Source of the DNA: Megalonaias nervosa
Lineage: Eukaryota > Mollusca > Bivalvia > Unionida > Unionidae
DNA length: 64,000 bases
Reading direction: 5' to 3'
NCBI GenBank assembly: GCA_016617855.1
Contig: JAECUM010012927.1
Span: forward strand, 29,771-93,770
The translations under genes were made by a program, and so were the position numbers. Under the pieces are notes generated by a model. The model ran no database searches. It was not told the origin of the DNA and worked only from the letters and a program-made list of their open reading frames with translations. Below are positions 12,411 to 21,477 of this stretch, piece after piece. Numbering within the stretch: the stretch's first letter is position 1; each line of letters opens with the position of its first letter.

Positions 12411-12448
12411 GTCTTTTCGAGAGTATTGGGGTAGCCCTTAAAAGGGCT
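12411..12448 (-). terminator. Histone-type 3' processing signal 3 (gene C)
   Basis: Minus strand AGCCCTTTTAAGGGCT (12448-12433; loop TTTA), then ACCCCAATACTCTCG, then AAAAGAC after 15 nt. The flank beyond it (ATACTAATTCAAATTGCC) resembles that of signals 2 and 4. Confidence 0.8.
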
Positions 12449-12521
12449 GTTTTTTGTTGACGGGGAGTGATGGCAATCTTTTTTACTGTCTAAGATTGCG
12501 TCCCCGTCTGGGAGCAGGCTT

Positions 12522-12866
12522 TCATATACGATACGGTCTGCTTCTGCGGAAAGAGCAGGAGAACTCTTTGGTGTCCACACGGCAGTCGACAAAACCTCTG
12601 TTTGGTTCTTGTTGCTGCTGCTGCTGTTGCTGCTGTTGCTATTGTTGTTGTTATTGGTGCTGTTCTCTCTTCTTCTGAAGTCTGTACTTCTCTGTCCATT
12701 CTTCTTGTTCTTTCTTGATTTCTTCTCTGAAGACCTCTTCTATCAGGTCTTGGGCTATGGCTAAAATCCTGACATTCTCTATCTCTTCAGGCTTAGGTAT
12801 CAGGTTTAGCCTGACACGATGTAAATTGACGTAAGCTTCGTTCAGCTTGGCTAGTCTGGAAGGCAT
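12522..12866 (-). pseudogene. Accessory gene C, charged protein with polyglutamine tract
   Basis: The first ATG below the TATA box is at 12866; an upstream in-frame ATG at 12932 would lie above the TATA box. About 71 codons (MPSRLAKLNEAYVNLHRV ... EEWTEKYRLQKKREQHQ) run to a TAA at 12651-12653. The same frame then continues through a CAG/CAA glutamine tract with a TAG at 12639-12641 and about 40 more codons to a TGA at 12522-12524. Both internal stops sit in the Gln run and are one C-to-T step from CAA or CAG. The function is unknown. A helical, charged N-terminus is shared in style with A and B. Confidence 0.6.
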
Positions 12867-12914
12867 GTTCTTAGGTTGACGAGTCAACAGTGGATGGCCA
12901 GACTGGAGACCAAC

Positions 12915-12960
12915 CCGCTTTATATGGTTCAAACGCGGACGCGATAGAAAACATCCCTAC
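12915..12960 (-). promoter_or_regulatory. Promoter of gene C
   Basis: Minus strand AGGGATGTTTTCTATCGC, GTCCGCGTTTGAAC, then CATATAAAG. Third copy of the module seen before genes A and B. Confidence 0.75.
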
Positions 12961-13090
12961 TAGGGTTTTTTGTTGGGTCGAAACGTTATGATAGCGAAAT
13001 GTCATTGTGAGGGATAGAGAGAAGTCAAAGAGCATATATTCACAGTTTTTTTGAAAACAAATGACAGACACATGTTTTCAAAACACAACA

Positions 13091-13100
13091 TTTTTATTCA
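13091..13100 (-). terminator. Poly(A) signal of the main gene block
   Basis: AATAAA on the minus strand (TTTATT at 13093-13098), about 45 nt below the protease stop codon. No stem-loop is found here, in contrast with the accessory genes. Confidence 0.7.
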
Positions 13101-13143
13101 ACAAACAATGAATCACTAACAATTAACAATAACATCAAATAAA

Positions 13144-13686
13144 CTATTTTTGACAAGGTGGACAACGTTGAGGCAATTGATGTAAACTACGTTTCCTAGC
13201 TAAAGACAAAAGATAGCCATAATGGTCACAAAACCATCGATCTACTTTCTCATTGTTTCTAGAAGAGTTACTATCAAAATAAGTCACTAAATGTTCTAAA
13301 GGATATCCAAGACTGCGTTGATGAAGAAAATACACACAATATTGTCCACACACCATAGAATCTGTGCCTTGTAATTTCACATTATTGTATCGTGTCGTCT
13401 GGGCATTTCTTCTCATAAAGTCGATGATGTCGTCTTCCAAAGGGGGTAATCCATACGAATCAACATACTCCACACAATCCTCTTGAGGGAAGTAGACGGC
13501 GTCCCAGTGAGTTCCTGGGAGATGACTGTCGTCCGTGTTGATGACATAAGCTTGATGGTCTTGAGGTTTGCGATGAGGTAGTTCATCTTTAGCGCACACG
13601 ACAGGATTCCAAGAAACAGTGTACGAACTGTTGTTCAGAAGGTAATAAAGTTCCCAGGTATCCATTTTTTCTATTTTTTTTTTCAC
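13144..13686 (-). CDS. PRO: Adenain-like cysteine protease
   Basis: 180 codons, intact. The catalytic layout of the adenovirus-type (C5/ULP1 fold) protease is complete: His60 in GTHWDAVYF, Asp76 in YVDSYG, Gln106 and Cys113 in the LQGTDSMVCGQYC block, with the Gln-Cys spacing of 7 seen in this family. In Polintons this enzyme is thought to mature capsid precursors. It is the last gene of the long minus-strand block, just before the poly(A) signal. The start is either residue 1 (after an A-rich run) or Met8. The Cys-rich tail (LPQRCPPCQK) is unusual but short. It is one of the best-preserved core genes here. Confidence 0.92.
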   Translation of the reverse strand: MKKKIEKMDTWELYYLLNNSSYTVSWNPVVCAKDELPHRKPQDHQAYVINTDDSHLPGTHWDAVYFPQEDCVEYVDSYGLPPLEDDIIDFMRRNAQTTRYNNVKLQGTDSMVCGQYCVYFLHQRSLGYPLEHLVTYFDSNSSRNNEKVDRWFCDHYGYLLSLARKRSLHQLPQRCPPCQK

Positions 13687-13813
13687 AGGTAATGATAAGT
13701 CATCAATTCAATTCTGACTTTTTGTTTGAAAAGCTCTGTCAGGTAGCCGTTTCTTCGCCTCGTCTCCGCACGCTGGGCTAAGAGAGATTCGATGGGTTAG
13801 ATCTTTAGAGTAG

Positions 13814-13933
13814 TCAATAGAGGCAGGAATGATTAAACAAGTGTTTATACCACTCATGAAACACTGCTTCTTCCGAGATGAGACTCCAAGCTTCGTCCAG
13901 ATACTCGTCCAATTTTTCTTCTTGAGTCATCAT
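13814..13933 (-). CDS. Small acidic ORF next to the protease
   Basis: 39 codons, starting with two Met (MMTQEEKLDEYLDEAW...) and running to a TGA at 13814-13816. It starts just below the TAA of the preceding small ORF, a spacing typical of this compact block. Composition is acidic with several aromatics. No family recognised; it could be a truncated gene. Confidence 0.4.
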   Translation of the reverse strand: MMTQEEKLDEYLDEAWSLISEEAVFHEWYKHLFNHSCLY

Positions 13934-13939
13934 AGAACA

Positions 13940-14188
13940 TTAATCGTGTTGAATTTGACTGGGACGATCGTTTTGACATCCATAGCAATCTTTCCTACTC
14001 AATTCCATAATTTTATCCGCCAGGTATTTGGCAAAACACGACACTAAATGTTGTTCTTGTTCTGGCCATCTGGACTTGACCACTACCTTGTCCTCTTCGT
14101 CTTGGTCTTGGGGTTCTGTTTTCACGCTATCCTCCCATTCCATGTCCATAAATTTTCTACAGTTCAAAGAGGGGTAAGAGTCTTCCAT
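13940..14188 (-). CDS. Small hypothetical protein after the major capsid gene
   Basis: 82 codons. The N-terminal half is acidic (WEDSVKTEPQDQDEEDK); the C-terminal half is probably helical (LVSCFAKYLADKIMELSRKD). It starts 5 nt below the end of the capsid gene. I do not recognise a family. Tight packing and codon-like composition favour a real virion or assembly gene. Confidence 0.5.
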   Translation of the reverse strand: MEDSYPSLNCRKFMDMEWEDSVKTEPQDQDEEDKVVVKSRWPEQEQHLVSCFAKYLADKIMELSRKDCYGCQNDRPSQIQHD

Positions 14189-14193
14189 AGTTT

Positions 14194-15512
14194 CTAATAG
14201 TCTAGAATGACTTCTCTCAAACTGTTGATTTCTATGGTATTGTCGAATTCGGCATACAAGATGACGTTGACCATCTCGGTGAGAGCTTCTGCAAACTGAA
14301 GTTCCACACGCAGTTGACCGGATTTTATAGGGTGGAAATGTCCCTCGTCACTGCCGTGGTCTGGAGTGAAATCAAAGGTGCACAAAGTGTAACCTCCTAC
14401 ATAATCTTCGTACGAAATACCGTGACTGGTGTTGGTTGCTAGCTGTCCGGTAGCTTCGTACAGGAACAAGTACGATCTCAAGTAATTTTTCTGGGTAAAG
14501 TTAGGTTCGAAGGGTCTGGTACACAAGGTCTTGCCATCGCGACTGACCTCGATCTTGGACACTCTGTAGTGCTTAAACTGGAAAGGATTTTGATCGTGGG
14601 CTCCGTTGAGGGCTGTACTGCTGACGATACCAACGATTAAACGTTTGGGTAACTGTCCTGGAACAGATGATCTTCGATCTTGGATCGGAATACAGCAGCA
14701 ATGGTGAACGTTTTCACTTCTACACGTCGTATCTGATACTTGGCGGTCGTTCCGCTCAATGTGTGACTGATGTCGTTTCCCGCTTTAGGTAACACTTCTA
14801 CGCGACGCAAGTAAAGTCTGGCTTCTTGGATGATGGTTTTGTACTCGTTGGCATGAACCATCAAATGGAAAGCGACACTGCTGCAATTGAGTCTCAGGCG
14901 AATATTCACTCCGTTGAGGAAATACTTGTCTTGCAACCACATGTCCAAATGCAAGAGATCCATCAGTTCTAAACTACCACCTTGCAGGATTTTCTTTCGA
15001 CGGTTGTTAAAACCCACATTGAGAGGATTGTCATCTGCTGTCAGGGTTGTGTCGTTATACGTGATCTCACCTGGTATGTCAGGTTTCCATACCACGCAAG
15101 CATCTAGATGAGTGTTCATGGCCTATTTTCCCTACGTCAGGAGATTTTCTAGGTACGCTCGGTAAGGGTAAGTATCCATGCTGCTGCTGACCAGTTTGTT
15201 ATTCAAGTACAAGTCCACTTCGCTGAACAAGGAATGCATAAAATTGTTGACGGGAGCTACTCTGGCATCGGCACCCGGATTGGTGTTGTCCGTTTTGATC
15301 ACTTTCAGTTTCAGGTACATGTAACTGCTATTCAGATCGATGTAATATTCGGGTTGTCCTTTGATTTCAAACTCGATGGGAGCTGAATCCGTCAAAGAGG
15401 AGACGGGATGAAATTCGACCCATTGGGATTCTTGCATCGTCATCATGGTGGGTGGCATGGCAAACAGTTCCAGTTCCGACTTGGAACAAGCGCAAGCCTC
15501 TTGATGAATCAT
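14194..15512 (-). pseudogene. MCP: Major capsid protein (double jelly-roll), broken
   Basis: About 440 codons in three pieces. The N-terminal part (15512-15132) has the hallmark blocks FHPVSSLTDSAPIEFEIKG, YYIDLNSSYMYLKLKV, APVNNFMHSLFSEVDLYLN and TYPYRAYLENLL. The middle part (to 14637) has LHLDMWLQDKYFLNGVNIRL and KYQIRRVEVKTFTI. The last part has LNGAHDQNPFQFKHY, YVGGYTLCTFDFTPD and LYAEFDNTIEINSLREV. Lesions: two in-frame TAG codons two codons apart (15132-15134 and about 15123-15125), and a one-base shift near 14640-14655. This family forms the icosahedral shell in Polintons. It sits directly after the minor capsid and basic-protein genes, as expected. Confidence 0.92.
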
Positions 15513-15939
15513 TTTCCTTTTTTAAATAATCAAAAACGTCTAACTCTCTGACGGTTTTTCTTTTCTTAGTCTTTCTAGCTCTAGGGGTGTGAAGTCCTCT
15601 GAAGGGGTGTTTTCGTCGTCTTTTCTGCCTTGTCCTTGCTGTGGCGTCAGGGAAGCAGGAATGCCTGACTCGTCGGCCCAAAATGTCTTTGCCTGTTTGA
15701 AGCAATACATTTTTGCCTGCTCTCAAGAAAGCTTCTTTGGGGTTTTGTTTGTCAATGATGACATTTTGGAGAAATTCTTTACCTTGCATCAATGCGGAAT
15801 CTTTCAAGGCATGCAATCCCCGTGTCACCATCGGTTTCAAAACGGGAGCCACCGAATGAAAGGCTTATTTTAGTATATCTCCTAAACCATGTACTCGCTG
15901 TCAAGCGACTCCTTGGTACACAGGATACATGACTGACAT
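15500..15939 (-). pseudogene. Basic virion-type protein upstream of the capsid gene
   Basis: An ATG at 15939 opens MSVMYPVYQGVA, then a TGA (15901-15903). The frame goes on as QRVHGLGDILK, a TAA (15865-15867), then a long open stretch with PVLKPMVTRGLHALKDSALM and GRRVRHSCFPDATARTR, and an Arg/Lys-rich tail. The order Y-x-G, G-x-G, Pro block, Lys/Arg tail is that of a conserved small Polinton gene next to the capsid proteins. Just before the capsid ATG the frame runs through six A. A one-base change there would end it at the ATGA overlapping the capsid start; as sequenced the frame overruns into the capsid gene to 15367. Likely a minor core or internal capsid protein; the role is inferred. 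Confidence 0.65.
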
Positions 15940-15943
15940 AGGG

Positions 15944-16823
15944 TTAGAGTAATCGTTTTAGAAAATGGAGTTTCACTGTGACTTTCATTTTGGTGAATGA
16001 AATATTTTGTCCCAGATCTCCTTTTATAGTAATGTTGACAGTGTCGAAATACGACTTACTGACTGGTAAATAGTGAGGATGAACAAATTCGTGGTGAACA
16101 TCATTGGTGTTTCCACCTTCCTCGTCAGCAGCCGTGGCAGAATCCACTTTGCAAGGAATGACACGTTGTACTCCACCACATCGGAATACACAAACATCAA
16201 ATTCAGTCCTTGGTTCATTTCTACAGGGATCGAAAATATTTCGCAAAATCCAAGTTACTGGTCATGGCTGGTATTTCGTTTTTCATCTTGATGAACTTGG
16301 TGTCTCCACCCAAAATGTCATACAATTCAGGACAAAATGTAATGGCCAATACTTCGTCCTCTGAAAATTTCATCATTAGGCGACGAGCTATTTTGTGGCA
16401 CTCGATCGTGACACTTCTTCTGGCTTTCTCCAAGGCTTTACCAAACATGAAATTGAGCCTGTCAGCAATGTCGTTCACCAAATGTTGACCACTAAAATAA
16501 TAGGCCGCAGGAATTTTCAACAGATAAGTGGTTCGTTTAGTTTTGGGGTCTTGTGATTTCATATTGTCAGCTACACTGGCGCGTTCATCCATGGCTTGTT
16601 GCACTTGTTTGTCATAAACTTCTACCGTAAAAGTGTTTTCATTTTCGACGATGTTTTTCATTTGTGTAGGGTGAATCATTTCGACCAAAGCCACTTCCCA
16701 ATGGGTTTCGTGATCCAGTTGGATGGCTTGAGGTAATCTGGCCGAGAAACAGCACAAAGTGTTATTGGGAAACACCTCCATATAACTGTCACTGGGTAAC
16801 GTGAAGTAAAATTGGTTGTTCAT
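15944..16823 (-). pseudogene. mCP: Minor capsid protein (penton, single jelly-roll), broken
   Basis: The first 200 codons (16823-16221) match the Polinton penton family: FYFTLPSDSYMEVFPNNT, a THWEVALVEMIHPTQMKN block, YLLKIPAAYYFSGQHLV. A second frame then gives LMFVYSDVVEYNV (about 16215-16165), and a third HEFVHPHYLPVSKSYFDTV and NISFTKMKVTVKLHF to the end at 15944. So there are two apparent shifts, near 16215-16225 and 16160-16175. Total length of about 293 codons is normal. It overlaps the upstream membrane-protein gene by 4 nt (ATGA) and precedes the basic protein by 4 nt. Confidence 0.88.
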
Positions 16824-17233
16824 AATTCCAGAGTTCTAGTGTCCGAGGAGTCACTGGAAGTCAGAGGAATGTCTAAAAGAGGATGGTTAGGGTGACTTTT
16901 GGAAGGGGGACTAACGTTGGACACAAGACTCCCGTTGTTGTTTCCGTTCGAGTAATATTTCAGAGACGGATTGGGAAGAAGGTAACCAATGCAACTGCTA
17001 AGTAAAATGGTCCACAATTGTTTGTCTCCTTGTTGCAAACTCAAATTGGCAATGGCAGCACCGATGACACAATACACCACAAAGATTTGGCAGAAAAAGA
17101 CGATTTGCGTTTTAGGCACACGATCTCCACACCACACCCACAAGGGTTGCTTTTGTAGATCTTGCAGAGAAGAACTGGGGGAAGGAGTGGTCACTGCAGT
17201 AGCTGAGGCTGTGTTGAAGGGCATGGTAGTCAC
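16820..17233 (-). CDS. Conserved Polinton membrane protein
   Basis: 137 codons, intact. A Ser/Thr/Pro-rich N-terminus (1-25) is followed by VWCGDRVPKTQIVFFCQIFV and a membrane segment at about 45-66, then LWTILLSSCIGYLLPNP at about 73-90. This pair of blocks (transmembrane helix then LW..LL.S..GYLLPNP) is a known conserved feature of a small Maverick/adintovirus protein of unknown role. The C-terminus is hydrophilic and Ser-rich. It overlaps the minor capsid gene by 4 nt and the integrase tail by 4 nt. Possibly a virion membrane or assembly factor; inferred. Confidence 0.75.
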   Translation of the reverse strand: MTTMPFNTASATAVTTPSPSSSLQDLQKQPLWVWCGDRVPKTQIVFFCQIFVVYCVIGAAIANLSLQQGDKQLWTILLSSCIGYLLPNPSLKYYSNGNNNGSLVSNVSPPSKSHPNHPLLDIPLTSSDSSDTRTLEL

Positions 17234-18337
17234 TTCTTTTTATAGTCGATGAGTTGCGAAGCGTCGATCCAAGAGTCAAAACTGGGAGGATATCCTTTCC
17301 AATGTACTTTGACTTCTTTGACACGTCGTTTTCCCATTTTACGAGTTTTTCGATCGAGAATGCTTTCTGTCTCGTACACGTCGTCTTCTGTTTTGGTTAC
17401 ACGTTGTAACTCAGGCAAGTAAAACGTTCCTTTTAACACTTCCCCGTTCATGTCTTCCAATTTATAGAGACACGAAACAATTCAGTGGTCCAGTTGGGTA
17501 AGTAAAAATTTGTCGAAAGTGCGTTTGGTTTTGCCAATGCGCACCCAATCTCCTGATGTCAACACTCCACCTTTCTTGGGGACAGTCACTGTTGGGGACG
17601 TACCAAACAGACGCTCGAAGACGGCCACTTCGTTGTCAGCAATCACTTCTTGGGGGGTGGGGGTGGGCACGTCCAATGCTCTGATGGAAAGATTGGTTGT
17701 ACGATTGGACGAGGTGTGGCAAGACGTCGATGTACTTGAGAGTGTGTTGATGCGTAAAATATTTCCACATGCGTTCTTTCAAGGTGCGTTGAAAACGTTC
17801 CACGATGCTGGCTTTGGTTTCGGGATTCTCTGTGGTGAAAAAATGAATGTCACGTTTCTTCAATTCTTTTTGGAAAGCTTGGTTCAGAAATTCGGTGCCT
17901 TTGTCAGTTTGCTATCGAAGAGGGTGACGGACCGCTTTGTTTCAACACCAGTTTGAGGGCTTGCACTAACTCACTGTTCGATTGGAAGTCAATGGTACAA
18001 CATAAGCAAATTTGGAAACGACGTCGATGACACAAAACAAATATTTGTAGCCACGATTGTAGGTGGCCAAATGAGAGACATCGGCTAAATCGACTTGCCA
18101 TTGATGATCGGCACCCTCCACTTGGGTGCGACTTCTGGAAAATTTTCGTCGAATGGGTTTGTGTAAGGTGTACGTGGCTGGTTCTTGTAACCATCGTTGC
18201 ACATGAGGTAAAAGGATACTTTTCAGTCGAGTTTTGGCGGCACGATAGAATTTCTGAACTCCTCCGTAACCTGCGGGATGGGCTGGATCGTAGTAATGCT
18301 GGCTAACACCTTCTCCATTTTTTAATAAGTGATCCAA
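17230..18337 (-). pseudogene. INT: Retroviral-type integrase with C-terminal chromodomain, broken
   Basis: The core is spread over several frames. The first piece (18337-17966) carries YYDPAHPAGYGGVQKFYRA, then WQVDLADVSHL with the first catalytic Asp and FCVIDVVSKFAYVVPL with the second. After two shifts between about 17990 and 17900 come the DKGTEF block and NPETKASIVERFQRTLKERM with the catalytic Glu, then VLPHLVQSYNQSFHQSI. A shift near 17640-17690 leads to GGVLTSGDWVRIGKTKRTFD, a TGA at 17482-17484, and a chromodomain (VKEVKVHWKGYPPSFDSWID) ending at 17230. A DDE integrase plus chromodomain is a Polinton hallmark; it would insert the element with 6-bp duplications, as seen here. Not functional as sequenced. 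Confidence 0.9.
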
Positions 18338-18942
18338 TCTTCACTGATGCTACTCTGGTCTTTTTGTGGTATTTTCTTGGTTTGTAATGCTTTGCGTGTC
18401 CGACGAGCAATAGGTGTTGAGGAGGACGGTGTTTGATCAGAGGTAATCAGTTCTTGTTTCACTTCTGTCTTGGCTTTCGTTTTCTCTTCTGAGGAAGAAG
18501 GAGTAGACATCATCTTTTTAATCCAACCAATTCTGGATGTAGGTGTTGTTGTTAACTTGCGTACTTTTTCTGGTGGAGTTTGAAGCTCTTCTTCTTTTTC
18601 TGTCTTGATCACTGGGACTAGTGGTGGTGGACTTTCTGTCTTGACCATTGGAGGTGGTAGTGGTGGTGATGCACTTTTCATCAAGGCCTTAAAATCTTTC
18701 AGAGTGGGTTGAGTTGTTTCGTCTAAAGCTTTTTGGTGAAAGAGTTTCAGACGTTGTAACCATTGCGAGTTTTCCGTTTCTGACAAATCGCTGCGATCCA
18801 TCAACGATTGAAACTCGTGTTGTAACTGGGACATTTCGGTCAAATGAGGATTGGGAGGTAAATAAGGGGTTCGTTGTTCTTGCCAACGATGGTATTCCAT
18901 CCATCGTTTGTAAGGCACTAAAGCTAGTTTTCGTCCTTCCAT
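18322..18942 (-). CDS. Conserved Polinton protein with N-terminal LVP motif
   Basis: 206 codons, intact. The N-terminus KLALVPYKRWMEYHRW, followed by helical blocks with LQHEFQSLMDRSDLSETENSQ, matches a small conserved Maverick/adintovirus protein usually found near the integrase or capsid genes; its role is not known. Residues about 95-190 are low-complexity (Pro, Thr, Glu, Lys) and the end is acidic (SSISEDWITY). It overlaps the start of the integrase by 16 nt. No catalytic motif visible. Confidence 0.65.
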   Translation of the reverse strand: MEGRKLALVPYKRWMEYHRWQEQRTPYLPPNPHLTEMSQLQHEFQSLMDRSDLSETENSQWLQRLKLFHQKALDETTQPTLKDFKALMKSASPPLPPPMVKTESPPPLVPVIKTEKEEELQTPPEKVRKLTTTPTSRIGWIKKMMSTPSSSEEKTKAKTEVKQELITSDQTPSSSTPIARRTRKALQTKKIPQKDQSSISEDWITY

Positions 18943-19014
18943 CGGATTTCAAGGATCACGTCTGAGATCTTTTAACTCCAAAGGTCCCTTTTATCTTCTT
19001 GGACCTTTTTATCT

Positions 19015-19458
19015 TCATCCTCCCAGGATGTTTCCCAATGCTCCTTTCAGCAAGGGTCCTCCTATTGTTCCCATTACTCCTTTCAGCAACATGGGCAAAA
19101 AGGGTAAAATTCCTCCGCGTTGCACCAACATCTTTTTCTTTTGACCAATGGGTATTTTCTTTCGGACCATTTGGCGAAGAACGTGTCGATGTTTGGCTAA
19201 GCATTCTTTCTGGTGTTTAGACAAAGGTATTGTGCCTTTCAAGACATTCAGACAACATTCGCACACGGTATCGATGACGTCTTTGGAGGTAGTTTGAATG
19301 AGTTTTTATCGCATGGGTGGAGGAGCTTTGGACAGGACGGACAACACGTCCCAATGCTTGTCTAAACGAGGTGGCAGTCCTTTCCTTTTTCCTTTTCCTT
19401 TTCCTTTATGGACAGAAGAACGACGATGGTGACGGTTTGCACGTCTTGGAGGGTACAT
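19015..19458 (-). pseudogene. Basic/hydrophobic protein, paralogue 2
   Basis: 147 codons in a single frame with one TAA at 19306-19308. The first 50 codons (MYPPRRANRHHRRSSVHKGK...) are strongly basic, then HWDVLSVLSKAPPPM, the stop, and TTSKDVIDTVCECCLNVLKG, TIPLSKHQKECLAKHRHVLR, a Lys/Gln run and a Gly/Leu-rich hydrophobic end (GGILPFLPMLLKGVMG...). The ECCLNVLKG-PLSKHQ-LAKHR pattern followed by a glycine/hydrophobic tail is that of a small conserved Polinton protein. The amphipathic or hydrophobic tail may act on membranes or inside the capsid. It is homologous in layout to the gene before it. Confidence 0.65.
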
Positions 19459-19514
19459 CTTTGGGCGTTGAGCAGCACAAAACACTGATCCCTATCGTTT
19501 TCCTCGGGTCTTTA

Positions 19515-20231
19515 TTATACTGGAATGCGATGCCACTGATTGTCTTTACGTCGTATCAACTTGATGACAGGCAACACACGTCGTGCAGGAGTTCGCAACG
19601 GACCAAATCGGGACAGTTCTTGCTTGGACAAATCCAGAAACTCTGTAACACACCCGTTCTCTCTTGGACTTTGATTTTGGGGGCAGGTACTGTGTGAGCA
19701 GCGGCCACTGCCGCTAAAAAGGAAGAGGGTGTCACCCCTGGAGAAGTTTTTGGAGGTACTCTCTTGCGGGTAGAAGCTGTTTTCTGTGGACATTTCTTTT
19801 TCTTTTTCTGAGGCTGTGACCTGGTCTTGACACCGTTGCTCTTTTTCTTTTTCTTCTGGGTACGTTTGGACGTGGCTTTTTTCTTGGGGACGACTTTGGG
19901 AGTATTAGGATCCCATTTTAGGAGGGAACGAATGATGACACCTCCTAGAGAACCGCTACCTCCAGGTTTCAAAATGATTTGCTTTTTGATTGAGTGTCGA
20001 TGCGAGGATCGGCTATCTGCGTCAAGGCGACTTTGTTTCTCTCAAAAAAACGTTTGGTTTGATGTGGAATGTGAATGATGCCTTGCAGTAATTGACGTGC
20101 TGTCACAATCGTACGACTTCTTTGAGACTAGCTTCTAAGACACAAGCACGTATTTGTGGATTTTTTTCGCGACTGATATCGTACAAGGCACGAATCAATT
20201 TGATGGGAAGATGAGACTGAAGGGACGTCAT
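19515..20231 (-). pseudogene. Basic/hydrophobic protein, paralogue 1
   Basis: An ATG at 20231 opens SLQSHLPIKLIRALYDISRE and VLEASLKEVVRL, then a shift near 20105. The next frame has TARQLLQGIIHIPHQTKRFF and KVALTQIADPRIDT. A shift in an A-run near 19985 leads to LKPGGSGSLGGVIIRSLL, a Lys/Arg-rich stretch (TSKRTQKKKKKSNGVK...) and an Ala-rich stretch. A third shift near 19680 leads to LDLSKQELSRFGPLRTPARR and a stop at 19515. Its first half lines up with paralogue 2 (VVRLC/VCECC, LLQG/VLKG, a polar basic segment, GG plus hydrophobic). The extra Lys-rich tail suggests nucleic-acid binding or a core role; inferred. Confidence 0.6.
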
Positions 20232-20297
20232 GTTGACGATGTGTGACACAGAGTCAAAGTGACCGAGGTTTTTATAGACTTTTCTTGGTGATTGTGA

Positions 20298-21027
20298 TTA
20301 AGTCGACGAAGGGGACGTGTACACGACAGGCCCTCCGTCTTGGCACCAGTGGTGAAACAGATGGGTAGGAAATCGCAAATAATCGGGAGTGGTGGGTTTT
20401 AAATCCACGAGTAAATAAGCGTGTGGGGTTTGAGTGGCATCGTCGTACGCATGAGTCAGCCAAGGCGTTCCTAACTGTTTGGTTAAGACTTGTACTTGCG
20501 ATTTATCTCTAGGGCTTTTAAACAACACCACGTAATGAGCATTGAGACTGATGGCACGATGGGCTTTTCTTTGTTGAAACAAATTTTGGGTAATGTAAAT
20601 GACACTGGCATTACGATGATGCCCTTTTGCGCGTAAACCAGAGTTTAATTTCTTCTTCGTCTTCTCCTAACATGTGGTCAAAAATAACCAAATGAGTTTG
20701 GCTAGGGTCAGACACGATCCCGTCATCTTCGCCAGGAATGCCTTCCACAAAGACGATGGAATCGCCTTGACTTTCTCGCAGAAGGCTGTACGCCGATTGC
20801 CACTCTTTGTAACACCACACGATTCGTTGTGGTGGACAATCGATCAAATGATGTTTATGTTCGACCAAACGTTTGACAAATTCGGTTTTGCCTGAACCGC
20901 TAGGTCCGGCAATGAGCATGTTAAAGGAATGCCGAAGATACAAGGCCTCCCAACTAGTCCGATCTACGTGTTCGTCAATGACTTTGACAGTGGAGGAAGA
21001 GGGAGTAGAGACAGTAGAGGTTGCCAT
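20298..21027 (-). pseudogene. ATPase: FtsK/HerA-type packaging ATPase, one frameshift
   Basis: About 243 codons. The first piece (21027-20611) has Walker A GPSGSGKT at residues 41-48 and Walker B HLVIFDHML near 112-120. A one-base insertion in an A/G run near 20622-20628 shifts the frame. The second piece (to 20298) has ISLNAHYVVLFKSPRDKSQV, DDATQTPHAYLLVDLKPTT and a C-terminal PTHLF block, all conserved in the Polinton/adenovirus-like genome-packaging ATPases. It would pump the genome into capsids. A homopolymer indel means a sequencing error is possible here. Confidence 0.88.
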
Positions 21028-21108
21028 AGTAGTGTAAGAAATGTCACTTTTGACACGAGGACAGACAAGACAATAGTTTTTATACTTTTTTTCAGGACAC
21101 GTTTATTG

Positions 21109-21477
21109 TCATCTATAATTGTGAACGACACGAAAGACAAAAATACATAAAAGCCAAATGGTTAAGTACATGAATAAAAGACACATCAAAACGATCATAG
21201 TAGAATATAAACAAGTCTCTGTACAACATTTGTGGTGATCAAGAGGTGAAATCGTACGGGTAGTGTGTAATGTTCTTAGAGTCTCTACACACCTTGGCAC
21301 AGTCACACAGGAGTCCTCCCGGAATGGCCTTTCGGGGATGTCGATCACCGTCCTGTCCTGAAGAGAGTGGTTTTCCTCGGTCACGACATCTTCTTCTGGC
21401 ACTGTCACTAACACTGGCTTAAAAGTTACTTTTTTCACTGAACGTTTTAATTTTTTAGGATTACAAATCTTTGGCAT
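21109..21477 (-). CDS. Membrane protein with C-terminal anchor
   Basis: 122 codons, intact. A basic N-terminus (PKKLKRSVKKVTFKP), an acidic Pro/Thr-rich middle, a CC pair (HHKCCTETC) near 83-89 and one long hydrophobic segment at about 92-117 (MIVLMCLLFMYLTIWLLCIF). Predicted tail-anchored or single-pass protein. It overlaps the end of the preceding gene by 17 nt and precedes the ATPase. No family recognised. Confidence 0.55.
   Translation of the reverse strand: MPKICNPKKLKRSVKKVTFKPVLVTVPEEDVVTEENHSLQDRTVIDIPERPFREDSCVTVPRCVETLRTLHTTRTISPLDHHKCCTETCLYSTMIVLMCLLFMYLTIWLLCIFVFRVVHNYR

Noticed and set aside
15495..15525. A T TTA AAA slippery heptamer in the basic-protein gene just before the capsid ATG, suggesting programmed frameshifting into the capsid protein
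   Set aside because: A -1 shift here leads to a TGA overlapping the capsid ATG, not into the capsid frame. A simple homopolymer indel explains the overrun better.
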